Source: Sporosarcina sp. HYO08
GTDB lineage: Bacteria > Bacillota > Bacilli > Bacillales_A > Planococcaceae
Reading direction: 5' to 3'
Length of the DNA: 64,000 nt
NCBI RefSeq assembly: GCF_001563475.1
Contig: NZ_LPUT01000001.1
Coordinates: forward strand, 496,001-560,000
The number at the start of each line of letters is the position of its first letter. Position 1 is the stretch's first letter. Positions 44,893 to 54,784 of the stretch are shown here, in pieces. Under the pieces are notes generated by a model. That model saw only the letters and a program-made list of their open reading frames with translations. It searched no databases and had not been told where the DNA came from. A program made the position numbers and the translations under genes.

Positions 44893-45696
44893 ATGGAAAA
44901 GGTAAAAATTGCAATTGCAGACGATAACAAAGAATTGGTAAAAACAATGATTTCTTACTTTGACAGTCATTCTGATATTGACGTCATATGGACAGCTCAT
45001 AATGGGAATGCCTGTCTTTCTCAACTTGAGGAAAATGTTCCGGACGTTTTGTTGTTGGACATTATTATGCCACATTTAGACGGAATCGCTGTTCTTGAAA
45101 CGATTAGCGGAAAAGAGAAGTTTACTAATTTACAAGTCATTATGTTAACAGCCTTTGGACAGGAAGATGTCATGACGCAGGCGGCGAGTTTAGGTGCATC
45201 TTACTTTATGCTCAAGCCATTCGAGTTTGAACGTCTCACAAATCAAATTTTCCAAGTAGCGGGCGCAAAGAAAACGGTTACACCAGAAGCGATTTCCAGT
45301 CAATCTTTTGGGAATAGCCAAACGAATGGTGTGATTAGTCAAAAAGTGTTGGATACGACGATTACTTCAATTATTAAGGAAATTGGTGTTCCAGCACATA
45401 TTAAAGGCTATGCCTTTTTACGCGAGGCAATCCAAATGGTTTACACAGATGTCGATCTGCTTGGTTCTGTGACAAAAGTATTGTATCCAGATATTGCTGA
45501 AAAATATAATACAACGCCTTCACGTGTTGAGCGCGCCATTCGCCACGCGATTGAAGTTGCGTGGAATCGTGGAAACTACGACGTCATCTCGAAAATGTTC
45601 GGCTATACGGTGCATCATTTGAAGAGTAAACCGACGAATAGTGAGTTCATCGCGATGATCGCTGATAAAATTCGTTTGGAGCATATGGCAAGTTAA
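44893..45696 (+). CDS. spo0A: Sporulation master regulator Spo0A
   Basis: Response regulator that starts sporulation when phosphorylated. The receiver domain begins [16 protein letters not shown] with the acidic pocket. The phosphorylated Asp lies in [13 protein letters not shown] near residue 57, and the conserved Lys in FMLKPFEFE. The C-terminal effector domain has [18 protein letters not shown], the DNA-recognition helix of Spo0A. The ATG at 44893 follows GGGAGGAG; an in-frame upstream start at 44860 is less likely. It is 267 residues. Its presence shows that the organism belongs to the spore formers. Confidence 0.97.
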   Translation: MEKVKIAIADDNKELVKTMISYFDSHSDIDVIWTAHNGNACLSQLEENVPDVLLLDIIMPHLDGIAVLETISGKEKFTNLQVIMLTAFGQEDVMTQAASLGASYFMLKPFEFERLTNQIFQVAGAKKTVTPEAISSQSFGNSQTNGVISQKVLDTTITSIIKEIGVPAHIKGYAFLREAIQMVYTDVDLLGSVTKVLYPDIAEKYNTTPSRVERAIRHAIEVAWNRGNYDVISKMFGYTVHHLKSKPTNSEFIAMIADKIRLEHMAS

Positions 45697-45718
45697 CCAT
45701 GCTAGATTCATTGAATGT

Positions 45719-45763
45719 CAAAACCTTCTTTTACAAACTAGCTTTGTAAAAGAAGGTTTTTTT
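45719..45763 (+). terminator. Terminator after spo0A
   Basis: AAACCTTCTTTTACAAA pairs with TTTGTAAAAGAAGGTTT and runs into a T tract. Confidence 0.92.
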
Positions 45764-45806
45764 ATCAAAATGACGCAAATCCTCTTATACTAGTGTTGAA
45801 GGGGGA

Positions 45807-46520
45807 ATGAATTTGTCAAGATTGCCAGTCTATGCACATCGCGGAGCATCCGGTGCGGCTTTTGAGAATACGATGAAAGCTTTTATGAAAGCTTATGAAC
45901 AAGGGGCAGATGGGCTCGAAATTGATGTGCAATTATCAGAGGACGGCGTTCCATTCGTCATCCATGATCCCGATTTAGGGCGGCTGGCAGGCATTCAAAC
46001 ATCTATTGCCGAAATGTCGAGTCATGACCTTGAAAATGTGCGCGTTGGAAAAAAAGGAATGCGATTATTCGCCGGCCACCCGATCCCGACCTTAATGGAA
46101 GTCGTATCATTTTGCGCACAGCACAACTTAGGGCTTAATGTAGAATTAAAAGAAACTGTATCTGAAAGACCCGAATCGGTCAGGGAAATTTTATCGATGG
46201 TTTCCCTGTTAGATCAAGTGCATATTTCTTCTTTTGATTATCACTTAATGGAGAAAGTAAAAGAATTTGATCCTAAAATGGAAACGGGGTTTCTCGTTCG
46301 AAAAAAAGGAGTGGAGTGGGAGCAGCTGGAACGATACAGCGCAGCAGACGGTTTTCATCTCCATAAAAGATTGTTAGTGGAGCCGTATATTGGGAATTTA
46401 GCCGCAACGGGAAAGAAAATTCGTATTTATGGTGTCACAGGGAAAGAATTGATCACGACCGACCCGCCGCCTTATATTAGCGGTTGGATTACGGATTATC
46501 CAAACAAATTTTTAACATGA
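45807..46520 (+). CDS. Glycerophosphodiester phosphodiesterase
   Basis: A 237-residue cytoplasmic GDPD-family enzyme that releases sn-glycerol 3-phosphate from glycerophosphodiesters. AHRGASGAAFENTMKAF near residue 10 and GLEIDVQLSEDGVPFVIHDP near 37-56 hold the catalytic His, Glu and Asp, and LNVELKE lies near 112. No signal peptide is present. It has an AAGGGGGAATG site. It resembles B. subtilis YqiK in position and size. Confidence 0.92.
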   Translation: MNLSRLPVYAHRGASGAAFENTMKAFMKAYEQGADGLEIDVQLSEDGVPFVIHDPDLGRLAGIQTSIAEMSSHDLENVRVGKKGMRLFAGHPIPTLMEVVSFCAQHNLGLNVELKETVSERPESVREILSMVSLLDQVHISSFDYHLMEKVKEFDPKMETGFLVRKKGVEWEQLERYSAADGFHLHKRLLVEPYIGNLAATGKKIRIYGVTGKELITTDPPPYISGWITDYPNKFLT

Positions 46521-46527
46521 GGAAGCA

Positions 46528-46579
46528 AAAGGGGCTGCACAGAAAGTCTATGAAAACTGACTTTTTGTGCAGCCTCTTT
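46528..46579. terminator. Bidirectional terminator
   Basis: AGGGGCTGCACAGAAAG and CTTTTTGTGCAGCCTCT arms are flanked by A and T runs. It lies between the converging phosphodiesterase and DUF2627 genes. Confidence 0.82.
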
Positions 46580-46580
46580 G

Positions 46581-46814
46581 TCATGATTTAAATCGTGCTT
46601 GTACTCTGCCATTTTTACGGTCGCGATGTAATAGAAAGCCTGCGAAAAAACCAATGCCTGCTAAGAATAAAACAAGTCCAATCATAAATTGCAGCCAAAT
46701 GAATGGAAACGGCGAAAATAAGATGCCGAAAATCGAGTCGCGCATCAATTTAATGCCGCCCGCCGCGATCAAACCTGGAATAAGCAGAACAATAAAAGCT
46801 GCTAAACGTGCCAT
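46581..46814 (-). CDS. yqzF: DUF2627 membrane protein YqzF
   Basis: A 77-residue protein with two transmembrane helices and a basic tail (LLHRDRKNGRVQARFKS). It matches the small DUF2627 protein located next to bkdR in Bacillus. An AAGGAGATG site precedes the start. Its function is unknown. Confidence 0.85.
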   Translation of the reverse strand: MARLAAFIVLLIPGLIAAGGIKLMRDSIFGILFSPFPFIWLQFMIGLVLFLAGIGFFAGFLLHRDRKNGRVQARFKS

Positions 46815-46888
46815 GATTACATCTCCTTATTGAACATGCATCGTCACAAGTTCTTCCAACAAATTTAATTTTACCTTGGGATAATTAA

Positions 46889-46942
46889 TTGTCAAGAAGA
46901 CTGCAATCATGTATGATGTACCTAAGATTGCAAAAGATTGCA
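46889..46942 (+). promoter_or_regulatory. Sigma-A-type promoter of bkdR with downstream direct repeat
   Basis: TTGTCA at 46889-46894 and TATGAT at 46912-46917 are exactly 17 bp apart. Just downstream, GATTGCAAAA and GATTGCAAG form a direct repeat at about 46926-46942, a possible regulator site. No -24/-12 (sigma-54) element is evident here or in the 23 bp between bkdR and ptb. Confidence 0.65.
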
Positions 46943-46969
46943 AGTACAAGTGAAGGGAAATGAAGTTCT

Positions 46970-49009
46970 TTGCAAAACGTTCTCATCATCGGAGCAGGGA
47001 CAGGTGGTTCGATCATACTAGATCTTGTCTTAAAGTTAGACGATATGAAGATCAAGGCAATTGTCGATACGGATCTATCAGCGCCCGGTATCCAAAAGGC
47101 AAAAGAGATAGGATTGCAGTATGGTGTGAATTGGGAACCTTTCATCACCCCCGATTTGCACATCATTTTTGATGTGACAGGGGATGCGCTTGTATTCGAA
47201 CGCTTATTGCAGGCAAGACCCCAAAATACTGTCGTCATTCCAGGATCGGTTGCGACTCTCCTTGTTCGGCTTCTAAGAGAGAATGATACATATATAAGTA
47301 GAATACATGCAGAAATGCATAAACAACGGATGGTTTTCGACTCGATCGAAGAAGGTATGGTCGGCATTAATGAAGACGGAGTTGTTGATTTTTTTAACGA
47401 AAGCGCTTCCAAGATGATTGGTATTCCGTTGGCGCAAGCGATCGGCAGACCTATTACAGAAGTGATTCCAACGACCGAGCTGCCAAGAGTTTTGGAAATG
47501 GGCAGAGCGGAAGTCAATCAGGAGCTAGTGCTCGGCAATGGGCTGAAAATTGTCACATCCCGTTATCCATTAATCGGTCGGGACGATCAAGTCATTGGCG
47601 CTTTCGCGGTATTTAAGGACATTTCAGAAGTTGTATCGTTAGCGGAAGAAATTACGGATTTGAAACAAGTGAAGCGAATGCTGGAAGCGATTATTTATTC
47701 TAGCGATGATGCCATTTCAGTTGTGGATGACAAAGGAAATGGTGTGCTCGTCAATCCCGCCTATTCCCGACTTACTGGACTTTCCGAAGAAGAGGTGATT
47801 GGAAAGCCTGCCACGACGGATATTAACGAAGGCGAAAGTATTCATATGAAAGTACTAAAAACGCGTAAGCCTTATCGTGGCATTCATATGCGAGTCGGTG
47901 AAAACAACCGGGAAGTGATCGTCAATGTTGCGCCCATTCTTGTTGATCATCAGCTTAAAGGAAGCGTTGGGGTCATCCATGATATTACGGAAATGCGTTC
48001 ACTGATGACAGCACTGGACCAGGCGAGAACAATCATTCGAAAGCTTGAAGCATCTTTTACGTTTGAAGATATTTATGGGGGAACGGCAGATACAGAATTT
48101 TCGATTGAACAGGCGAAACTCGCTGCAAAATCCGATATTCCTGTTTTGCTGCGGGGAGAATCTGGTACTGGAAAAGAATTGTACGCCCATGCCATTCATA
48201 GTGAAGGCGATCGAAGATTTAACAAGTTTGTCCGGGTCAATTGTGCAGCATTAGATCCAGCGACAGCCGAAAAAGAAATTTTTGGTCAGGAAATGCCAGA
48301 TTCGAAATTTGGCAATCTGATCGAACAGCAAGGCCTCTTTGAAGAAACGAAAAATGGTACTTTGTTTTTAGATGAAATCATTGAACTCCCCCAACATGTC
48401 CAAGAAAAGCTTGTCAATTATTTGAAGGTAGGCACGATCATTCGAATTGGCGGTGTGGAATCAATCCGGCCATCTGTTCGAATTATTGCTGCTACTTCTC
48501 AAAACTTGGAGAAGGCAATGTTGGAAGGCCGTTTTAACGAAGAGTTATACTACATGTTAAATCGAATGGCGATTCAAATGGTGCCGCTTCGCGAGCGGAA
48601 AACGGATATTCCAGCGATTGTTGGGCATCTTTTAATCAAACTAAACCAAGAGTTTGGCATGACCATTGAAAAGTTGACCGACGATGCCATCCATCGTCTT
48701 CAGCAATATGAGTGGCCCGGCAATATGCGCGAGTTAGAAAATGTCTTAAGCCGCGCGATGATTTACATGGGTTCCGGCGAATCAGTACTCGGTTTGGAGG
48801 ATATCCTAAAATCTTTTGCATCAAAAGATGGGGAAAAACGAACGCTTCCAGAAAAAAGCACGCTTGCTTCCATGATGGACGATTATGAAAAATCCATACT
48901 TGAAACGGCATTGCGTGAAAATGAGGGCAATAAATCGTTAGCCGCCAATCGACTGGGGATTTCGCTTCGATCGCTTTATTATAAACTAGAAAAATATGAT
49001 TTAGACTAA
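46970..49009 (+). CDS. bkdR: BkdR-like enhancer-binding regulator lacking the GAFTGA motif
   Basis: This corresponds in size (679 residues) and place to BkdR, the sigma-54-dependent activator of the bkd operon. Domains: an N-terminal Rossmann-like part (NVLIIGAGTGGSIILDLV), two PAS-like domains near 115-225 and 235-345, an AAA+ domain with Walker A LLRGESGTGKELYAHA near 393 and Walker B TLFLDEIIELP, and a Fis-type helix-turn-helix (NKSLAANRLGISLRSLYYKL). Where sigma-54 activators carry GAFTGA, it reads FGQEMPDSKFGNLIEQQGLF, so sigma-54 contact seems lost. The start is TTG at 46970 with a weak ribosome site. Confidence 0.85.
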   Translation: MQNVLIIGAGTGGSIILDLVLKLDDMKIKAIVDTDLSAPGIQKAKEIGLQYGVNWEPFITPDLHIIFDVTGDALVFERLLQARPQNTVVIPGSVATLLVRLLRENDTYISRIHAEMHKQRMVFDSIEEGMVGINEDGVVDFFNESASKMIGIPLAQAIGRPITEVIPTTELPRVLEMGRAEVNQELVLGNGLKIVTSRYPLIGRDDQVIGAFAVFKDISEVVSLAEEITDLKQVKRMLEAIIYSSDDAISVVDDKGNGVLVNPAYSRLTGLSEEEVIGKPATTDINEGESIHMKVLKTRKPYRGIHMRVGENNREVIVNVAPILVDHQLKGSVGVIHDITEMRSLMTALDQARTIIRKLEASFTFEDIYGGTADTEFSIEQAKLAAKSDIPVLLRGESGTGKELYAHAIHSEGDRRFNKFVRVNCAALDPATAEKEIFGQEMPDSKFGNLIEQQGLFEETKNGTLFLDEIIELPQHVQEKLVNYLKVGTIIRIGGVESIRPSVRIIAATSQNLEKAMLEGRFNEELYYMLNRMAIQMVPLRERKTDIPAIVGHLLIKLNQEFGMTIEKLTDDAIHRLQQYEWPGNMRELENVLSRAMIYMGSGESVLGLEDILKSFASKDGEKRTLPEKSTLASMMDDYEKSILETALRENEGNKSLAANRLGISLRSLYYKLEKYDLD

Positions 49010-49032
49010 TAGATTTTACTTGGAGGTATAGC

Positions 49033-49956
49033 ATGAGTTTATTAGATCAATTACTTAAACAATCTAGGTTACAACATAAGCCTGTTGTTGCGGTTGCGGC
49101 TGCTGCGGATAAAGCAGTGTTGGAAGCAGTGCAAAAGGCAATCGAAGAAAACATCGGTTCTTTTCTATTATTTGACGATGAATCGAAGCTTCAGGAGCTA
49201 TTGTCAGCGCATTTTCCTTCTTTAACTAATGATGCAAATATCCGCATTCATCATACAGAAAACATGACACACTCGGCCGCTGAAGCTGTGAAAGCGGTAT
49301 CGAGCGGTGAAGCGCATGTGTTAATGAAAGGAAATGTGGCGTCAACAATCATTTTAAAAGAAGTTTTACACAAAGAGTACGGTTTACGGTCTGGAAAAGT
49401 GCTTTCGCATGTTGCTGCTTTTGAAATGCCAGGCTATGAGCGTCTTCTTTTCGTAACAGATGCTGCGATGAACATTGCCCCGAATTTAACGGAAAAAGTA
49501 CAAATTGTAGAAAATGCAGTGGCAACTGCACATGCTTGTGGTGTTACAAATCCGATCGTCGCACCGCTTGCTGCTGTTGAATCTGTGAATGCTGCGATGG
49601 AGGCGACGATCGATGCGGCCGCACTCGCTGTTATGAACAAGCGGGGGCAAATTGCCGGTTGCACCATTGAAGGACCGCTTGCACTCGATAATGCGATTTC
49701 ACCGAGAGCCGCTAAGCAAAAAGGCATTGAAAGCGAAGTAGCGGGACGTGCGGATATTTTAGTGCCGCCGACCATTGAAGCGGCCAATATTCTTTACAAA
49801 TCCTTCATGTACTTCGGAAACGCAAAAGTCGGTGCCATTATTCAAGGCGCGGCAGCACCCATCGTATTAACGTCTAGGGCGGATAGTGCAGAAAGTAAAT
49901 ACTACTCGCTCGGACTGGCCATATTAACAGCGAAGACGGCAAACGATCAAGGTTAA
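49033..49956 (+). CDS. ptb: Phosphate butyryltransferase
   Basis: Converts butyryl-CoA-type or branched acyl-CoA to the acyl phosphate. Family blocks are LMKGNVASTIILKEVL near residue 97, RLLFVTDAAMNIAPNL near 137 and GCTIEGPLALDNAIS near 215. It is 307 residues. A TTGGAGG site precedes the ATG, only 23 nt after bkdR, so it is probably read from the bkdR promoter. It opens the catabolic part of the bkd operon. Confidence 0.95.
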   Translation: MSLLDQLLKQSRLQHKPVVAVAAAADKAVLEAVQKAIEENIGSFLLFDDESKLQELLSAHFPSLTNDANIRIHHTENMTHSAAEAVKAVSSGEAHVLMKGNVASTIILKEVLHKEYGLRSGKVLSHVAAFEMPGYERLLFVTDAAMNIAPNLTEKVQIVENAVATAHACGVTNPIVAPLAAVESVNAAMEATIDAAALAVMNKRGQIAGCTIEGPLALDNAISPRAAKQKGIESEVAGRADILVPPTIEAANILYKSFMYFGNAKVGAIIQGAAAPIVLTSRADSAESKYYSLGLAILTAKTANDQG

Positions 49957-50001
49957 CAAAAAAATAGTAACGACTAAACAGACACCAAGGAGGAAACAGC
50001 A

Positions 50002-51105
50002 ATGGAAATTTTTAAGTATATGGACAAATATGATTACGAGCAATTGGTGATTTGTAACGATAAAGCATCAGGTTTAAAGGCAATTATTGCCATTCACGAT
50101 ACAACGCTTGGACCGGCACTTGGCGGCGCGCGCATGTGGACATACGACAGTGAAGAAGAAGCGATTGAAGATGCGCTAAGACTTGCTCGAGGCATGACGT
50201 ATAAAAATGCTGCCGCTGGATTAAATCTTGGCGGTGGGAAAGCAGTCATTATCGGCGATCCGAAAAAAGATAAAAATGATGAAATGTTCCGTGCGTTCGG
50301 TCGTTTCATTGAAGGGTTAAACGGTCGCTATATTACAGCAGAGGATGTTGGAACGACGGAATTTGATATGGATCTAATTAATCTCGAAACGGATTATGTG
50401 ACCGGTGTATCAGCTGGAGCTGGATCGTCGGGCAATCCTTCGCCTGTTACTGCTTACGGCATTTATCTCGGGATGAAAGCAGCTGCCAAAGAAGCTTTTG
50501 GCACGGACTCATTAAAAGATAAAACGATCGCGGTACAAGGTGTTGGCCATGTTGCGTATACGCTTTGTGAGCATCTGCATGCAGAAGGCGCAAAACTAAT
50601 CATAACAGACATTAATGAAGAAGCCGTGCAGCGTGCAGTCAATGCATTTGGCGCAAAAGCAGTCGGCATCGGTGAAATTTATTCGCAGGAAGCAGATATT
50701 TTTGCCCCTTGTGCACTTGGCGCAATCATTAATGATGAAACGATTCCACAATTGAAAGTGAAAGTGATTGCAGGTTCTGCCAATAACCAGCTGAAAGATG
50801 CCGAACATGGCGACAAGTTGCATGAAATGGGTATCGTGTATGCGCCTGACTATGTAATCAATTCCGGCGGTGTCATTAACGTTGCAGATGAATTAGATGG
50901 ATATAACCGCGAGCGTGCGATGAAGCGTGTAGAGGGCATTTACAATGCGCTTGAAAAGATCTTTGCCATTTCAAAAGAAAAAAATATTCCTACGCATATT
51001 GCTGCGGACCATTTAGCAGAAGAACGCATTGCACGCGTAGCAAAAACACGCAGTACATTTTTGCAAAAGGAAAAAAGTGTTCTATCCCGTAAAAATCAGC
51101 AGTAA
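50002..51105 (+). CDS. bcd: Leucine dehydrogenase
   Basis: NAD-dependent oxidative deamination of leucine, valine and isoleucine to the keto acids used by the downstream complex. The catalytic lysine lies in [13 protein letters not shown] near residue 80; the nucleotide-binding motif is [20 protein letters not shown] near 180. The 367-residue size is normal (bcd/yqiT in Bacillus). A CAAGGAGGAAAC site precedes the ATG. Confidence 0.96.
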   Translation: MEIFKYMDKYDYEQLVICNDKASGLKAIIAIHDTTLGPALGGARMWTYDSEEEAIEDALRLARGMTYKNAAAGLNLGGGKAVIIGDPKKDKNDEMFRAFGRFIEGLNGRYITAEDVGTTEFDMDLINLETDYVTGVSAGAGSSGNPSPVTAYGIYLGMKAAAKEAFGTDSLKDKTIAVQGVGHVAYTLCEHLHAEGAKLIITDINEEAVQRAVNAFGAKAVGIGEIYSQEADIFAPCALGAIINDETIPQLKVKVIAGSANNQLKDAEHGDKLHEMGIVYAPDYVINSGGVINVADELDGYNRERAMKRVEGIYNALEKIFAISKEKNIPTHIAADHLAEERIARVAKTRSTFLQKEKSVLSRKNQQ

Positions 51106-51209
51106 GAACCCTCTGAAATCATGAGGGCAGGTTCACTTTATCCAATCGATTCTTACGAGGGGGGAGAGTTTCTCCTCCCGCGCATGATCGATATGGGGGA
51201 GGTATTCAT

Positions 51210-52328
51210 GTGCAAAACACATCATTCCGCATCCTGGCGATCAATCCAGGATCCACATCAACAAAAATCGGTGTCTTTGAAGGAAAAAAGCTGTTGATGG
51301 AAAAGACATTACGTCATTCATCTGAAGAAATTGCGCGCTTCTCTTCTATCATCGATCAACATCCTTTTCGTAAACAGACCATTCTTGAAACACTTGAAAA
51401 AGAAGGTATTAACATTTCCAAGCTGTCCGCTGTTTGCGGGAGAGGCGGACTGCTTCGTCCAATTGAAGGCGGTACATATGCCGTAAACGAAGCAATGCTG
51501 CAAGACTTGAAAAAAGGGTACGCGGGACAGCACGCATCGAATCTTGGCGGGATTTTAGCGAACGAAATTGCGAAGGGGCTTAATATTCCGGCCTATATTG
51601 TCGATCCTGTCGTCGTCGATGAGCTTGCACCGATTGCCCGTCTTTCTGGTGTTGCTTCCATTGACCGGCTGTCTATTTTCCACGCATTAAACCAAAAAGC
51701 CGTTGCGAGACGATTCGCCAAACAAATTGGCAAGAGGTACAAAGAACTCCGTCTCATTGTCACGCATATGGGCGGCGGGATTACGATCGGTGCGCACGAA
51801 TATGGAAAAGTGATCGACGTCAATAATGGGCTTCATGGCGATGGACCATTCAGTCCCGAGCGAGCAGGTACGGTTCCTGCTGGTGCGCTCGTTGACCTTA
51901 GTTTTTCGGGGGATTTGTATCGTGACGAAGTCATGAAATTACTTGTCGGCCGCGGCGGACTTGTTGGTTACTTAGGGACAAACGATGCTGTTCGTGTGGA
52001 GAAAATGATAGAACAAGGAAATGAAGAAGCGAAACTGGTTTATGATGCAATGGCTTATCAAATAGCAAAAGAAATCGGCAGTGCTGCTGCTGTTCTAAAA
52101 GGTCAAGTAGACGCCATTATTTTAACGGGCGGTCTTGCGTACGGCAAAGAATTTATCAAAAATATTTCCAATCGAATTGATTGGATTTCAGATATTATTG
52201 TCTATCCGGGTGAAGATGAATTGCAAGCACTTGCAGAAGGCGCAATCCGCGTCTTGTCTGGCGAAGAAGACGCTAAAAACTATCCATCTGAACTAGGATT
52301 GAAGGAGGCAAAATCGTATGGCACGTGA
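51210..52328 (+). CDS. buk: Butyrate kinase
   Basis: Makes ATP from an acyl phosphate, completing the pathway begun by Ptb. [17 protein letters not shown] near the N-terminus, [20 protein letters not shown] near residue 190 and [13 protein letters not shown] near 310 are family motifs of the acetokinase superfamily. Length is 372. It starts at GTG 51210 behind GGGGGAGGT. The 3' end overlaps lpdV by 11 nt. Confidence 0.95.
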   Translation: MQNTSFRILAINPGSTSTKIGVFEGKKLLMEKTLRHSSEEIARFSSIIDQHPFRKQTILETLEKEGINISKLSAVCGRGGLLRPIEGGTYAVNEAMLQDLKKGYAGQHASNLGGILANEIAKGLNIPAYIVDPVVVDELAPIARLSGVASIDRLSIFHALNQKAVARRFAKQIGKRYKELRLIVTHMGGGITIGAHEYGKVIDVNNGLHGDGPFSPERAGTVPAGALVDLSFSGDLYRDEVMKLLVGRGGLVGYLGTNDAVRVEKMIEQGNEEAKLVYDAMAYQIAKEIGSAAAVLKGQVDAIILTGGLAYGKEFIKNISNRIDWISDIIVYPGEDELQALAEGAIRVLSGEEDAKNYPSELGLKEAKSYGT

Positions 52329-53745
52329 ATATGACGTAGTCATTTTAGGCGGAGGAACGGGCGGCTATGTCGCTGCGATCCGTGCTGCACAATTGGGGTT
52401 GAAAACGGCTCTTGTAGAAAAAGAGAAACTAGGAGGTACATGTCTCCATAAGGGATGTATTCCGAGTAAAGCATTGCTGAAAAGTGCCGAAGTGTACGAT
52501 ACAGCTAAAAATCAAGCTGAACAGTTCGGGGTCAACGTAAAAGATGTGACGCTCGATTTTAGCCGTGTACAAGAAAGAAAAAGCGGCATTATTAAACAGC
52601 TGCATAACGGTGTCACTGCGCTTATGAAAAAAGGCAAGATTGACGTATTTGAAGGAACAGGCCGAATGCTAGGCCCCTCTATTTTCTCGCCAATGCCTGG
52701 AACCATTTCTGTTGAAATGAACAACGGTGATGAAAACGAAATGCTTGTTTTGAAAAACTTGATCCTGGCAACTGGCTCCAGGCCACGTACGCTGCTAGGA
52801 GTAGACATAGATGAAGAACAAATTTTATCATCAGATGGTGCGTTGTCTATGGAAACGTTGCCAACATCCATGCTCATTGTCGGCGGCGGTGTCATCGGCA
52901 TTGAATGGGCATCCCTGTTGAATGATTTTGGGGTAGAGGTAACCGTCTTAGAATACGCGGACCGTATCATCCCGACAGAAGATGAAGATATTTCTAAGGA
53001 AATGAAAAAACTTCTTTCCAAAAAAGGCATTACATTTGTCACTGGTGCAAAAGTGATTGCTGATTCACTATCTAAAATGAGAGATTCTATTACGATATCA
53101 GCAGAGATCAACGGCGAGCAAAAATCATTTACGGCAGAAAAGATGCTGGTCTCAGTCGGTCGAGAAGCAAATGTAGAAGGCATCGGCATTGAAAACACGG
53201 AAATTGAAGTGAAAGATAGCGTCATTCAAGTGAGACCGACGTTCCAAACGAAAGAACATCATATTTACGCAATTGGTGATTGTATTGGCGGGCTGCAGCT
53301 TGCGCATGTCGCTTCCCATGAGGGCATTGCAGCAGTTGAACATATCGCAGGCATTCAAAATGAACCAATCGACTATACGAAAATCTCCCGCTGTATTTAC
53401 TCAAGTCCGGAAGCTTCTAGTGTTGGACTGACAGAGCAACAAGCGAAAGCGCAAGGCTTTGATGTGAAAGTAGGTAAATTTCCATTTATGGCGATTGGAA
53501 AAGCGCTTGTGAACGGAAATTCAGATGGATTTGTAAAAATCGTTGCGGACAAAGAAACAGATGATATTCTCGGGGTCCACATGATCGGGTCGCACGTGAC
53601 AGACCTTATTTCTGAGGCAGGTCTTGCGATGGTGCTCGATGCAACGCCGTGGGAAATCGCTACAACAATCCATCCGCATCCGTCACTTTCTGAAGTTATG
53701 GGTGAAGCTGCTTTAGCTGTTGAGGGTATCGCAATACACATGTAA
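52318..53745 (+). CDS. lpdV: Dihydrolipoyl dehydrogenase of the branched-chain complex
   Basis: The E3 component that reoxidises the dihydrolipoyl group of BkdB, producing NADH. The FAD motif [20 protein letters not shown], the redox-active pair [15 protein letters not shown] near residue 45, the NAD motif [16 protein letters not shown] near 185 and the C-terminal HPHPSLSE are all present. It has 475 residues. A GGAGGC site precedes the ATG inside the end of buk. Confidence 0.96.
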   Translation: MAREYDVVILGGGTGGYVAAIRAAQLGLKTALVEKEKLGGTCLHKGCIPSKALLKSAEVYDTAKNQAEQFGVNVKDVTLDFSRVQERKSGIIKQLHNGVTALMKKGKIDVFEGTGRMLGPSIFSPMPGTISVEMNNGDENEMLVLKNLILATGSRPRTLLGVDIDEEQILSSDGALSMETLPTSMLIVGGGVIGIEWASLLNDFGVEVTVLEYADRIIPTEDEDISKEMKKLLSKKGITFVTGAKVIADSLSKMRDSITISAEINGEQKSFTAEKMLVSVGREANVEGIGIENTEIEVKDSVIQVRPTFQTKEHHIYAIGDCIGGLQLAHVASHEGIAAVEHIAGIQNEPIDYTKISRCIYSSPEASSVGLTEQQAKAQGFDVKVGKFPFMAIGKALVNGNSDGFVKIVADKETDDILGVHMIGSHVTDLISEAGLAMVLDATPWEIATTIHPHPSLSEVMGEAALAVEGIAIHM

Positions 53746-53776
53746 CTATAGAACTTTTTAAAGGGGGATTATGCAC

Positions 53777-54784
53777 ATGACTCAAACACGTCATGAGAAA
53801 CTTGGTTTAACAAATGAGGATGTTTTGCACATTTATCAAACGATGTTAATGGCTCGCCGCATTGACGAGCGGATGTGGTTATTAAACCGTGCAGGAAAAA
53901 TTCCATTCGTCGTATCCTGTCAAGGACAAGAAGCGGCACAAGTGGGTGCAGCTTATGCACTCGATAACGACAAAGACTGGATCGCGCCATATTACCGAGA
54001 CATGGGCGTTGTCCTGCATTTTGGCATGACCGCAAAAGACTTAATGCTGTCAGCGTTTGCGAAAGCCGAAGATCCGAATTCAGGCGGACGTCAAATGCCC
54101 GGCCATTTCGGTCAGCGGAAAAATCGTATTTTAACAGGATCATCCCCTGTCACGACACAATTGCCGCATGCAGTCGGCGTTGCACTTGCCGCTAAAATGC
54201 GGGGGGAAGATTTTATCACGTTTGTGACGCTTGGGGAAGGTTCTTCCAACCAAGGCGACTTCCACGAAGGCATGAACTTTGCAGGTGTTCATAAGCTTCC
54301 GACAGTTGTTATGGTTGAAAATAACAAATATGCCATTTCAGTACCTGTTGACAAACAACTGGCTTGCGAAAATGTTTCAGATCGCGCAATTGGCTACGGC
54401 ATGCCGGGTGTGACTGTTGACGGTACAGATCCGCTCGCTGTGTATGAAGCGATGAAAACGGCTGCAGATCGTGCACGAAGCGGCGAAGGTCCAAGCCTAG
54501 TGGAAGCAATCTGCTATCGCTTAACAGCACACTCATCAGATGACGATCATCGTCAATATCGTGATGCAGAAGAATTGGAAAACGAAAAACAATTTGACCC
54601 GCTGCCGAAATTTGCAGCTTATTTAAAAGAAGTGGGCGTCCTAACAGAAGAACTAGAAAAAGAAATGGACGAAGCGATTATGAAAGAAGTAAACGAAGCA
54701 ACGGAATATGCGGAAAGTGCACCATACGCTGCGCCTGAATCGGCACTTCTTCATGTCTACGCTGAAAAGGGGGAGAACGACTAA
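53777..54784 (+). CDS. bkdAA: Branched-chain keto acid dehydrogenase E1 alpha
   Basis: Thiamine-diphosphate-binding alpha subunit that decarboxylates branched keto acids. RMWLLNRAGKIPFVVSCQGQ near residue 35, GGRQMPGHFG near 105 and the ThDP motif GEGSSNQGDFHEGMNFA near 158-175 are visible. The ATG at 53777 is better spaced from AAAGGGGGA than ATG 53771; the protein is 335 residues. The end overlaps bkdAB as TAATG. Confidence 0.95.
   Translation: MTQTRHEKLGLTNEDVLHIYQTMLMARRIDERMWLLNRAGKIPFVVSCQGQEAAQVGAAYALDNDKDWIAPYYRDMGVVLHFGMTAKDLMLSAFAKAEDPNSGGRQMPGHFGQRKNRILTGSSPVTTQLPHAVGVALAAKMRGEDFITFVTLGEGSSNQGDFHEGMNFAGVHKLPTVVMVENNKYAISVPVDKQLACENVSDRAIGYGMPGVTVDGTDPLAVYEAMKTAADRARSGEGPSLVEAICYRLTAHSSDDDHRQYRDAEELENEKQFDPLPKFAAYLKEVGVLTEELEKEMDEAIMKEVNEATEYAESAPYAAPESALLHVYAEKGEND

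Noticed and set aside
49010..49032. Sigma-54 promoter between bkdR and ptb
   Set aside because: TTGGAGGTATAGCA has GG and GC only 7 bp apart instead of 10, and GGAGG is the ribosome site of ptb.
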